Positions 41,813-49,653 of a stretch of DNA of 64,000 nt are shown one piece after another (the stretch's first letter is position 1; every line of letters starts with the position of its first letter). The stretch is taken from the NCBI RefSeq assembly GCF_014199535.1, contig NZ_JACHNV010000002.1, positions 992,001 to 1,056,000 on the forward strand. Reading direction: 5' to 3'. The notes beneath the pieces are model-generated. The model was given only the letters and a program-made list of their open reading frames with translations, was not told the origin of the DNA and made no database searches. The position numbers and the translations under genes are program-made. This DNA comes from Hymenobacter latericoloratus (GTDB lineage: Bacteria > Bacteroidota > Bacteroidia > Cytophagales > Hymenobacteraceae).

Positions 41813-43299
41813 CATCCTTTCTGTTCAACGTTATTGAAGAAGTTCAGGGGCTTGTCTCGGGTAACCTTCGCTTTACTGAAGTACAGGGCTAATGTGTTCA
41901 TTTCCGTATGGCCTGTTACCCCCATGACTTCCGGGATGGTGTAGCCACTCTGGATAGCCATATTAATCCACGTACGGCGTCCGGTGTGTGAACCCAGTTC
42001 TTGCCATACCAACGGCTTCCTGCGTGTCTTAGGGTCAAGATATGGTACCTTTTCTTGGCCTTGGAAGTCGAACCATGTTACTTCCTGCTGGAACGAGGGT
42101 ATGTCTTCGCAGAACTCCCGGAGCAAATCCCGGAAGTAGTCGTCCCGCATCGGTTTGAACTGATAGTCGTTCCGAACAAGGATTGACTTGACCAACGGGG
42201 TAACCGGAATCTTCACCCGGATTTGTTTCTTCTGGGTCTTCTGCGGAGTCATGACGATGTATTCCGTAGTGTTACCGTGCCTGTCGGTATCCACCTGTAT
42301 TAGTTCCCGGAAGTTCACGAAGATGTCGACGAACCTTAGGCTGGTTCCACACATGAACATGAACAAGTCCTTCACCCGCTGGTAACCCTTGGGGGTAGTG
42401 CGGTTGGGTTGCTTCTCGTACGACTTCATTGCCTTCTCGTACTTCCAGAAGTCTTGAAGCTGTTCGAGGCTCAGGTACACCACATCGTTCGCGTAGATGG
42501 GTAGTTTGAAGGTGTAGCCCTTATAGCTGGTACCCAGATTCAGTTCGTCCACGAAGTAGTTCAGGATACCCTTGATTTTGCTCGTGTAGTTCTCGATGCT
42601 GGTATTCGAGAGTTTCTTCTGAATCATGTAGTCTTCCAGCTCATACATGATGGTACGGTTCACGTCCTGAATCCGTAGGGTCTTGCTGTAGCCTTCCACC
42701 ATCTTCATGATGGATACATACCCAGCGGAGGAATTACGCTTCAGGTTGTTTCTCTTCTCATCGAGAAAGCGTTGGAAGTAGGTAACCAGTAGGTCTTTCT
42801 TGGTGCTCTCCAAGGTGCTGATGTTGCCTTCGAGTTCGTCAAGCCTACGCTGATTGTTTTCCTTCCACTGTAGCCGTTCCTGGATTTCCTCGTCAATCCG
42901 TCTGAGGTATTTCTTGGTGTTGTAGATTTTCTGGTTCTTCGCGTACTCGTCACTCTTCCGAAAGAACAGCCTACGTTTTTCTTCCAGAAGCCTGTCAGCA
43001 ACGATTCGGTCATACTCAGTTCGGACTAAAGCAGCGGTTACCGCTTCCCCTCGCTTGAGTACGATTTCGAACGCCTTATACAGCTCCCCGCTGATGGTAG
43101 TGACCAGCTCGTTCAGGGCAATCGATTTGTCGCCTACTACCTTCCCCCGTTTCAGCTCCGAGGGGTCAATGTTCTCCCCGGTGCTGATAGCTACTTCCAA
43201 GCGAGTACCGTCACTGTTCTTGTGTCTGAGAATAACCCAAAGTGGGTTCTCTGCTTTCTTCTTGTTCTTGACTCTTACCAGTGTTGATACGGTAGCCAT
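41812..43299 (-). CDS. Tyrosine-type site-specific integrase 1
   Basis: 495 residues. The catalytic residues are visible in order: R in GTSLRFVDI, H-x-x-R in SHTGRRTW, H in GVTGHTEMN and the nucleophile Y in LALYFSK. A core-binding domain and an N-terminal arm-binding domain precede it. The gene points away from the right att site, 155 bp away, as usual for integrative elements. It should recombine the 22-bp repeats. Confidence 0.93.
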   Translation of the reverse strand: MATVSTLVRVKNKKKAENPLWVILRHKNSDGTRLEVAISTGENIDPSELKRGKVVGDKSIALNELVTTISGELYKAFEIVLKRGEAVTAALVRTEYDRIVADRLLEEKRRLFFRKSDEYAKNQKIYNTKKYLRRIDEEIQERLQWKENNQRRLDELEGNISTLESTKKDLLVTYFQRFLDEKRNNLKRNSSAGYVSIMKMVEGYSKTLRIQDVNRTIMYELEDYMIQKKLSNTSIENYTSKIKGILNYFVDELNLGTSYKGYTFKLPIYANDVVYLSLEQLQDFWKYEKAMKSYEKQPNRTTPKGYQRVKDLFMFMCGTSLRFVDIFVNFRELIQVDTDRHGNTTEYIVMTPQKTQKKQIRVKIPVTPLVKSILVRNDYQFKPMRDDYFRDLLREFCEDIPSFQQEVTWFDFQGQEKVPYLDPKTRRKPLVWQELGSHTGRRTWINMAIQSGYTIPEVMGVTGHTEMNTLALYFSKAKVTRDKPLNFFNNVEQKG

Positions 43300-43365
43300 T
43301 CGGGTAGGGGTAACGTGTACATCAGGGCGTTAAGGTGAAGCCAAGGTAGTACATGTTCCCTGAAA

Positions 43366-43399
43366 AATGGTCAGTCCAGAATCTAAAATTGGTCAGTCC
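43366..43399. promoter_or_regulatory. Right-end GGTCAGT motifs of element 1
   Basis: AATGGTCAGTCC (43366-43377) and AATTGGTCAGTCC (43387-43399), two direct copies between the integrase start and the right att repeat, the same motif as the seven copies at the left end. Confidence 0.7.
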
Positions 43400-43453
43400 A
43401 GTTATTAATAATCTGCGTTTTTAGCCAAATAAAACAGGTTTTGAGTTTCAACC

Positions 43454-43475
43454 TGTTTTGGTTGTGGAAAAGGGG
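43454..43475. repeat. Right 22-bp att repeat of element 1
   Basis: Perfect direct repeat of 31789-31810. The sequence to its right is host and completes the original terminator hairpin. Confidence 0.85.
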
Positions 43476-43499
43476 CGGGCTGTTAGTCCGCCTTTTTTT
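43468..43499 (+). terminator. Host terminator at the right junction of element 1
   Basis: A 12-bp stem (AAAAGGGGCGGG 43468-43479; TCCGCCTTTTTT 43487-43498) with a 7-nt loop. This is the presumed original terminator into which the element inserted. Confidence 0.78.
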
Positions 43500-43588
43500 A
43501 TGCTGTTACACAGGCTGTTAGCGGTATCTGCCACCTGCTTTCCCAGGGTTGCTGCGCGGGTAGTCTGGAGCTGACATGCAGAAAATAT

Positions 43589-43640
43589 AAAAGACTACCC
43601 CATAGGCGCCGCCCAGGCGGTGCCCATGGGGTAGTCTTTT
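43589..43640. terminator. Strong terminator after the 132-residue host gene
   Basis: A 14-bp outer stem (AAAAGACTACCCCA 43589-43602; 43627-43640) with an inner GGCGCCGCC/GGCGGTGCC stem. It follows the minus-strand gene at 43655. Confidence 0.85.
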
Positions 43641-43654
43641 TGTTGCTGGCGGTT

Positions 43655-44053
43655 CTACACCACTACGCGTAGCTCATAGGCAGCATTCGCGCCGGGCGAG
43701 GCCGTAGCGGGCGTAGTGCTGAATGCTCCCACCCGGCTGGGGCCGTACCCCAGGTTCACTTTAATCCACTCATCGCGCACCGGCAGCAAGGCAATAACTT
43801 CCTGCCGCAGCCGGTCTAACTCGTCGCGCAGATGCTCAAGGCTGAGGCGAATTTCTTCGTGGGGCTGATCGTAGCTTCCCGCTGCCGAGCGCTGCTCGTA
43901 GTCGGTGGGGGGAGCAGATGGCTGGTGCCGGTGCGTAAGGTCGGTAGCTTTTACTTCGGCCCGCTGCAGCTCCTTTTCGGTTTGCAGGTACGCTTGTAGC
44001 TTATCGGCCAGCGGCTGCAGCGTGGGGTCGAGGTAGTCGAGATTGGTTGCCAT
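43655..44053 (-). CDS. Host hypothetical protein with coiled-coil segment
   Basis: 132 residues, GC-rich like the host. It has an N-terminal helical region, a coiled-coil-like segment (SLEHLRDELDRLRQEVIALL) and a C-terminal YELRVVV strand. No signal peptide or known family. It lies in the 0.7-kb host island between the two elements. It was originally just downstream of the DUF2256 gene, 89 bp from that gene's native stop. Confidence 0.65.
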   Translation of the reverse strand: MATNLDYLDPTLQPLADKLQAYLQTEKELQRAEVKATDLTHRHQPSAPPTDYEQRSAAGSYDQPHEEIRLSLEHLRDELDRLRQEVIALLPVRDEWIKVNLGYGPSRVGAFSTTPATASPGANAAYELRVVV

Positions 44054-44142
44054 GAGTGGGAAAGCGAAGAGAATGGTTGCTGAGCTTCACAACGCAGCGG
44101 CCACCGGAAAGGATGCACGCGGCCAGCCCGGTGCTTGGCCTT

Positions 44143-44212
44143 TCAGGGGGTGGCAGGGGTAGGCCGACGGTTGCGCTGGCACTTCTCGCCGCAGTACTTT
44201 ACCTCGTCCCAG
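44143..44212 (-). pseudogene. Stranded native 3' end of the DUF2256 gene
   Basis: In the gene's frame this reads …WDEVKYCGEKCQRN then RRPTPATP and TGA (44145-44143). It is the original end of the DUF2256 gene, separated from its body at 49368-49556 by element 2. The part 44170-44212 is the 43-bp repeat. Confidence 0.85.
44170..44212. repeat. Left 43-bp direct repeat of element 2
   Basis: Identical to 49407-49449 (begins GTTGCGCTGGCACTTCTCGC). It encodes part of the DUF2256 zinc-binding C-terminus. Confidence 0.92.
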
Positions 44213-44333
44213 AAAGGCTCTCAGTTGAAGGAAACAAGGTTTTTGAGTTCTCATTGACACATGCTTTGATACACAGATTGATACATGAAATCATGTGTTA
44301 TCGGGCCTTTGAAAACCAAAACCCAAGTTCAAA

Positions 44334-45665
44334 ATGTCCAAAATCACTTTCATTCTTCGGCCTGAAAACAAGAAAGGAGAGCACCCAATTAGTATAAAAC
44401 ATACCCATGATGGCAGTCCATTTGTCAAGGCTACAGGTGTAGCAGTACAAGCCAAATACTTTAATCAGATTACAGGTAAAGTAAGTAATAAGTTGCCTAT
44501 GGCTCCTGAGTGGAATGCTTGTATAGCACAGGTATATGCAGACATAGAAGCATCAGCCAGAAACATATTAGGAAAAGGCGGTGAACCGACTACTCAAACT
44601 ATGGCAGATGAATATGCTGCTATTGTTGCCCAAAGAAGGGTAGGGGAGGGGCAAGAGCCTTTGCAGGTTAAAGAGGCTACCACTCTTATTGAGAGGCTAT
44701 ATCAGGAATTAGAAGCATTGGAAGCTGCCGTATCAAGTAAGAAGCAAGAGATTCAAAATGCTGAGTTGAAGCTTGGAATATATGAAGGTGCTTTATTTGT
44801 GCATTTTATAGATAGATATACAGATGAAAAGAAGAATTTAATAAATACAAAAACTTTGAAGTTATATACTAATCTCAGGAATCTGGTAAATGAGTTTAAA
44901 TCGTGTCTTAGAATTGATGATATTACACTTACAGTAATGAATAGTTTTAGAGATTGGTTAGTAGATAGAGGACTACGTAATCTAACTATTCGGTCTATAT
45001 TAATCAAATTTAAAGCTGTTATAAACCACTTCTCTGAACCTCTTGGCCTAAACACTAAAGAGTTGCGTAAGTTTGTGAATGTTAAGAAGATAAAGAATAA
45101 GAATTTGATATATCTAACGAAAGAGGAGTTAGGGGATTTACTCACTATCAAGCTAGATAATCCAAGATATCAAAGAGTTAGAGATATATTTGGCATAATG
45201 TGTCTTACTGGTTTAAGATGGTCTGATGTATTCTTTAGTGAGGCTAATGTTAAAAGTAACGTGCTTAGCTTAACCACCAATAAAACAGCTACTACTATTA
45301 CACTTCCTTTGTCTTCTCAAGCTGTTGAGATTTTGGAACGTAATAACTATGCATTACAACGAATAGCACAAAGTGAATTCAATACTCAAATAAAAGTAGT
45401 ATGTGCTATGATTCCTTCATTGTGTGGTTTAGAGGAAATAATACATTATACAGGCACTAATAGAGTAAGACAAGTAATGCCTAAGGCAAAACTAATTAGT
45501 GCTCATGCAGGTAGAAAGACTTTTATTAATCTCTGTTTACAGAATGGAGTTAATCCAGCAGTGATTAAGGGCTGGGTAGGCCACTCAGATATTAAGATGA
45601 TTATGGAGCATTATGCTCACCTGACAGCAAACCAGAATGAGGAGATAGCTAAAGTATTTGTATAG
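44334..45665 (+). CDS. Tyrosine-type site-specific integrase 2
   Basis: 443 residues. Catalytic residues: R in TGLRWSDVFF, H-x-x-R in SAHAGRKTF, H in GHSDIKMIM and Y in EHYAHL. The N-terminal ITFILRPENKKGEHPISIKH is the arm-binding domain usual in Bacteroidota integrases. It is only distantly like integrase 1, so the two elements are independent. It starts 122 bp from the left repeat and ends in a terminator (45684-45728). Confidence 0.93.
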   Translation: MSKITFILRPENKKGEHPISIKHTHDGSPFVKATGVAVQAKYFNQITGKVSNKLPMAPEWNACIAQVYADIEASARNILGKGGEPTTQTMADEYAAIVAQRRVGEGQEPLQVKEATTLIERLYQELEALEAAVSSKKQEIQNAELKLGIYEGALFVHFIDRYTDEKKNLINTKTLKLYTNLRNLVNEFKSCLRIDDITLTVMNSFRDWLVDRGLRNLTIRSILIKFKAVINHFSEPLGLNTKELRKFVNVKKIKNKNLIYLTKEELGDLLTIKLDNPRYQRVRDIFGIMCLTGLRWSDVFFSEANVKSNVLSLTTNKTATTITLPLSSQAVEILERNNYALQRIAQSEFNTQIKVVCAMIPSLCGLEEIIHYTGTNRVRQVMPKAKLISAHAGRKTFINLCLQNGVNPAVIKGWVGHSDIKMIMEHYAHLTANQNEEIAKVFV

Positions 45666-45683
45666 ATTGATGCATAAAATAAG

Positions 45684-45728
45684 AAAGCACAGAAGGTAGG
45701 AATGAGTTTCTATCTCTGTGCTTTTTTT
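45684..45728 (+). terminator. Terminator of integrase 2
   Basis: Stem AAAGCACAGA/TCTGTGCTTT plus inner GGTAG/CTATC with a seven-T run. Confidence 0.8.
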
Positions 45729-45817
45729 AATGAAAATTGTTGTGTGTATGTTTAGTGATTTGATATTATATTTTATAATGAAATATATTTTAATTTATAA
45801 CATATTGGGTATAATAT

Positions 45818-47635
45818 CTACTCTATATCTATTATGTAACCTGTAATTGGTTTGCCAGTTTTACTATCTCTCTGTTGCTTTTTCTTGGCAGGTAGAAATT
45901 CTGTTATATCCTTACTTTTTGCCTTTTTAATAATCTTATGTCTTTTATAAGCTTCTTCTAAAACATCTATAATCTCATTAGAAGAATAAAAGCCGCCTTT
46001 CTTTAATCGTGTGTAAACAGAATGTTTAACTGCATCTTTTGCCTCTCTGCTTTCTGAATACATAAGCTCCTTTATTGCCTTCTGCGAGTATCTACTGGTT
46101 TCTATTTTCTTTGCCCCTAAAACTTCATACATTTTCTTTATTTCAGGCTCAAGATTCTCTAGTATAGGTATTCTTTCATTAGAAGCGTCATATTTCATAA
46201 GACTAATATATTCTTTCATTATTTCTTTGAATGACAACTTAGTAGCTGCATTAACAAAGGCTTCTTCATAATCCACTCTCTGCTCAGATGAAACAACATC
46301 ATACCCTTGTTTAAGATAAGCATTTCTCACAGATAGGCCGTTGGAATATATTTCGTTAGTGATTGAAAACTCGAATGCCTCACTCATTTCTTTTAAGTCA
46401 TCATATTCCAGTTGATTTGTTTCTTCATTATAAAATAAATAATCATCTTCTAAGCTCATTTCCATTCTCTTCTTGAATGCTTCCTTCTCAATACTAGAGA
46501 ATTTATTAAATACACTTAATTGAAGCTTAGTAGAGATTTTTTTATTATTAACCCAATCTTCAAAGTCTTTTTTGTTCATCTCAATAGCACCTGTATTATA
46601 AATATGAATAATAGTATCTTTAAAGGGGTTATCAATCGTCCTTATCCTTCCTGCAATCTGATATACATCTGTAGCAATATCTACTAATGTGTGCTTTTTC
46701 TGTACGTTAGAAACAACAATAGCCAATCCGTTATTACTATATATATCACATCCACTAAATGCTTTACTAGTAAGGAAATTAATTGGCTTGTTATCTCCAA
46801 TAGGCTTTGCTATTGAATATTCACCTAATAAATCTCTATGAGCTAGAGTATCGGCACATATAATTTTTACCTCACTAGGAACAAGATTAGTGTTATCTAT
46901 AATGTCTTTAATTGCTATTACTGAGTTTACATATACAAATAACTCATTAGTAATATTAGGACCAATCTTTTCCGCATAACCATTAGCCTTAAATCGTTTG
47001 ATAATATTGCTTACACTATGATATGGTTTAGCAGTCTTGAGTGTAACAGGTTTGATTACTGACACATCTTCCCAAAGCAATTCAGTATACTCTAATTCTT
47101 TAAAAACTTTAGGAGTGTATTGTTCATCTATTGGGGTGGCACTCATGTAAGTTGTATAATTAAATTTACTAGCTTCTTTAACCAGTGAATTAATAGCCTT
47201 GTTACGGTAACTGTAAGCTTTTAATAGCTCTGTGTATTCATCTACTAGAAGTCTAAAGTGATTATATACATCTATCCCTAAATCTTGTAATTCTTTTGTT
47301 ACTTTATGTAAGCTATCATAAGTAACCATTATAACAGGGACTGCAACTATTTCTAAATAGAAACTAAGTGACATCGGATTAACAGAGGCACCTTTCTGGT
47401 AGTATACACCGAAAACATCTGGGTGCTTCTCCATTTTATTCTCAATCAGAGCAGTAGTGGGAACAGCAATGATATAGGGGTGCTTACTGTCGATAGCTAA
47501 GGTACTCCCTCCTACCCCTGTACCTCCTTTGGCTAGTATGCCTTTAGGCAATTCAAATCCCTCAATCTGAGATAGGTACAATAGAGGTTTGCCATTGGCT
47601 CTAACTCTTGGGATGTTGATGACATTTTTCTTCAT
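45818..47635 (-). CDS. Helicase-like SF2 ATPase with unusual P-loop
   Basis: 605 residues. SF2 layout: P-loop-like KGGTGVGGSTLA (36-47), Walker B VDEY (131-134), motif III MSATP (164-168) and motif VI QIAGRIR (326-332). In the P-loop the usual lysine is replaced by glycine (G42-G43-S44), a change I have also seen in related mobile-element proteins. The C-terminal part is helical and Lys-rich. It may act on DNA or RNA during replication or defence. Codon use is strongly AT-biased. Confidence 0.7.
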   Translation of the reverse strand: MKKNVINIPRVRANGKPLLYLSQIEGFELPKGILAKGGTGVGGSTLAIDSKHPYIIAVPTTALIENKMEKHPDVFGVYYQKGASVNPMSLSFYLEIVAVPVIMVTYDSLHKVTKELQDLGIDVYNHFRLLVDEYTELLKAYSYRNKAINSLVKEASKFNYTTYMSATPIDEQYTPKVFKELEYTELLWEDVSVIKPVTLKTAKPYHSVSNIIKRFKANGYAEKIGPNITNELFVYVNSVIAIKDIIDNTNLVPSEVKIICADTLAHRDLLGEYSIAKPIGDNKPINFLTSKAFSGCDIYSNNGLAIVVSNVQKKHTLVDIATDVYQIAGRIRTIDNPFKDTIIHIYNTGAIEMNKKDFEDWVNNKKISTKLQLSVFNKFSSIEKEAFKKRMEMSLEDDYLFYNEETNQLEYDDLKEMSEAFEFSITNEIYSNGLSVRNAYLKQGYDVVSSEQRVDYEEAFVNAATKLSFKEIMKEYISLMKYDASNERIPILENLEPEIKKMYEVLGAKKIETSRYSQKAIKELMYSESREAKDAVKHSVYTRLKKGGFYSSNEIIDVLEEAYKRHKIIKKAKSKDITEFLPAKKKQQRDSKTGKPITGYIIDIE

Positions 47636-47875
47636 AATACATTGATTTTAAGTTGTTTATAAATTTAAATAATGGTTACATTGTAACTGAAATCCTGTTT
47701 TTACACTCTTGTATAGGCTATAATTCTGACATTTCGATTACAGAAATGAGAAAAATAAAAGCAGTTGTCTGCCTCTTTCGTATTGATGCAAAGATACTCA
47801 AATTATAGTATAATTAAAACATCGCCATCATATTATATCGCCTTTAATTGCCTGACCTTCAAGTTCTTTTTTTCA

Positions 47876-48853
47876 ATGTTAATCTTTCTTTTCATGCTTT
47901 CATTCATTGGATTCATTGCACTTTTGATTTTTGGTAAGTTCCTTTGGGATACTTATGTAACTGGTAAAACTAAGCAAGATTGGGATAGATATTCCAGGAA
48001 TAACCCAGAGTCAGCGGCTAGATTGGAAAGAAACAACCTGTTGGATTTTGCAACTCATAGTGAATCAAACCAAGTACACAGGAATGTTTCTATTAAAGCT
48101 TTAGCAGAATATCATCAATGTAGTATAGATAATGTTAAGGATATTTTCATTCAAAGTATAGTTGAGCTTAAAGTGTCAGTTAATGCAGCTCAGAAATATA
48201 TTAAGACATTGAGGCAGAACACTTATGCAGAATCATCGAAACTTAACTTTGACCCTGCTGATACTCCTTCTGCTATTAAGGCTGAATGGATGAAAGAGTA
48301 TTTAGATGATAAACTATATACTAAGAGATGGATTAAGAAGGATGATATGTTTGAAGATATTTTTGCTATTAATCCTGAATTCAAACAAGTTTATTGTTCC
48401 GAAGATAGAAATATGATTATTGAATTCGGAAATAACAATACCGAATTTATGATGTATATTATAGAGCAGGCCAATAGATTTGCTATGAATGCTCAAAGGT
48501 ATTTGAATGAAGCCGAAGAAGCTCTAAGTTCTAAAGAATACACATTAGCTACTGACTTAGCTAATAAAGGACTTGACATAGAAGAATCATCTATTATGCC
48601 TTATTTGCTTCGGGTAAGAGCATTATGCTACTCTAATAGTAGAGATTACGATTTGGCAATCAAAGACATAGATAATGCTCTGTCCATGCTTACGAATATA
48701 AATGCTTCTAAAGATGATATTGAATTGTTTGAAGAAAGTAAAAGGAAAATTAATATAAAAAGTGCGCTTAGCTTGTTTTTTAAGAAGACCTACACAAATA
48801 GTATTACAACAAAAGAAGAAGGAGTAGAGGGTGATGATAATGACTATATATAA
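47876..48853 (+). CDS. Membrane protein with TPR-like repeats
   Basis: 325 residues from ATG 47876 (MLIFLFMLSFIGFIALLIF), one N-terminal membrane helix, then a soluble part. The C-terminal region (LNEAEEALSSKEYTLATDLANKGL…) has TPR-like helix pairs. It is divergent from the helicase-like gene. An earlier in-frame start at 47765 adds 37 residues. Function unknown; TPR parts usually bind partner proteins. Confidence 0.65.
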   Translation: MLIFLFMLSFIGFIALLIFGKFLWDTYVTGKTKQDWDRYSRNNPESAARLERNNLLDFATHSESNQVHRNVSIKALAEYHQCSIDNVKDIFIQSIVELKVSVNAAQKYIKTLRQNTYAESSKLNFDPADTPSAIKAEWMKEYLDDKLYTKRWIKKDDMFEDIFAINPEFKQVYCSEDRNMIIEFGNNNTEFMMYIIEQANRFAMNAQRYLNEAEEALSSKEYTLATDLANKGLDIEESSIMPYLLRVRALCYSNSRDYDLAIKDIDNALSMLTNINASKDDIELFEESKRKINIKSALSLFFKKTYTNSITTKEEGVEGDDNDYI

Positions 48854-49367
48854 ATAATTGAGAGAGTTCAAATGCTAAACTATGCGTAGGGCTAGAAGAT
48901 TCGTTTTCTTGCGTAATAAGCTAAAGACACTCTCTCAATTATATAGCTTTAAATTTTATTTTTTAAGTATATATAAACCCTTGAGATTACATCAGAAACA
49001 GGCCCCAACTAATCTTTGAGAGTCTGGTACCGGGGAGACTTTTGTGGTTAAACTATCTTTCAGAAGTAGGCAGTTTCTTAAAATATACTCATATTGGTAG
49101 AGAAAAAGGCTTCTGCTGAATCTTTCTGTAAAATAGAGGTCATCTATCCACCTAACACTATTGAATTGATTGTAGAGCTTCTTTGAGATTTAAGTAAAAG
49201 GAAACCATTGTACCTCTTAATCTTTCTTTTCATGCTCTGTTGTTTGTGTAAGCTACAAAGCCTTATCACTGTTAAATGCAATTTCAGAAACCAACTCGAA
49301 AATCACTTCATAGACAGTCGTAAATCAACTTGAAAAGCTAGAATTGATACATAACTGATTCTGATAC
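48854..49367. other. Right-end non-coding region of element 2
   Basis: 514 bp, AT-rich, no gene. A 14-bp perfect inverted repeat (ATAATTGAGAGAGT 48854-48867; 48929-48942) encloses 61 nt, right after the membrane-protein gene stop. The rest contains only short A/T runs and one ATTGATACAT motif near the end. Confidence 0.5.
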
Positions 49368-49556
49368 TCAAAAACCCTCTCCATTAGCTGTAAACAGTCT
49401 TTTCTTGTTGCGCTGGCACTTCTCGCCGCAGTACTTTACCTCGTCCCAGCAGGCGCGCCACTTTTTACGATACTCAAACGGGCGCCCGCAGGTAAGGCAT
49501 ATTTTGGTGGGCAAATTGCCCTTAATCAAGCGCTTGGGCAGGGGAGAAGATGGCAT
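49368..49556 (-). CDS. DUF2256 protein with element-derived C-terminus
   Basis: 62 residues. The DUF2256 core (KGNLPTKICLTCGRPFEYRK…KYCGEKCQRN) has four cysteines for zinc. The final residues KKRLFTANGEGF are encoded by element 2; the native end RRPTPATP lies at 44143-44166. The ATG at 49556 (MPSSPLPKR) is used, as longer extensions are low-complexity. The core is intact, so the protein probably still works. Confidence 0.88.
   Translation of the reverse strand: MPSSPLPKRLIKGNLPTKICLTCGRPFEYRKKWRACWDEVKYCGEKCQRNKKRLFTANGEGF
49407..49449. repeat. Right 43-bp direct repeat of element 2
   Basis: Identical to 44170-44212. The host gene continues to its right (CAGGCGCGCC…). Confidence 0.92.
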
Positions 49557-49640
49557 GGAAGAGCAGCAGAGGGAAAGCTCTGTAACGGCCCCGCGACGGG
49601 GAAGTTCGCGGCGGGCGTCGGCGGGCCGGGCCGGGCCGCG

Positions 49641-49648
49641 TATCTTTG
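49641..49648 (+). promoter_or_regulatory. TATCTTTG box right before the methyltransferase start
   Basis: TATCTTTG matches TAnnTTTG and ends 5 nt before the ATG at 49654, so the transcript may be leaderless. No -33 TTTG is evident. Confidence 0.5.
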
Positions 49649-49653
49649 TCTCC

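Larger units (their letters stand above)
31789..43475. mobile_element. Integrative element 1 (about 11.7 kb)
   Basis: It is bounded by 22-bp perfect direct repeats and has lower GC than the host. A tyrosine integrase lies next to the right junction, and arrays of a GGTCAGT motif lie just inside both ends. Cargo: integrase, serine recombinase, polymerase-like protein, RusA-like nuclease, two PIN nucleases, a broken acetyltransferase, a secreted protein and unknowns. No relaxase, conjugation, capsid or transposase genes are seen, so it is either a mobilisable or satellite-type element or a decayed one. Confidence 0.82.
44170..49449. mobile_element. Integrative element 2 (about 5.2 kb) in the DUF2256 gene
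   Basis: Bounded by 43-bp perfect direct repeats, much more AT-rich than the host, with a tyrosine integrase just inside the left end. Motifs ATTGATACAT recur near both ends (44277-44286, 49343-49352; also TTGATACACA 44266-44275). Cargo is an integrase, a helicase-like protein and a membrane TPR-like protein. It has no obvious transfer or replication genes. Confidence 0.87.

Noticed and set aside
31789..49449. One single large integrative conjugative element
   Set aside because: Two separate sets of direct repeats and two different integrases bound two elements, host-like GC-rich sequence lies between them, and no relaxase or conjugation gene is present.
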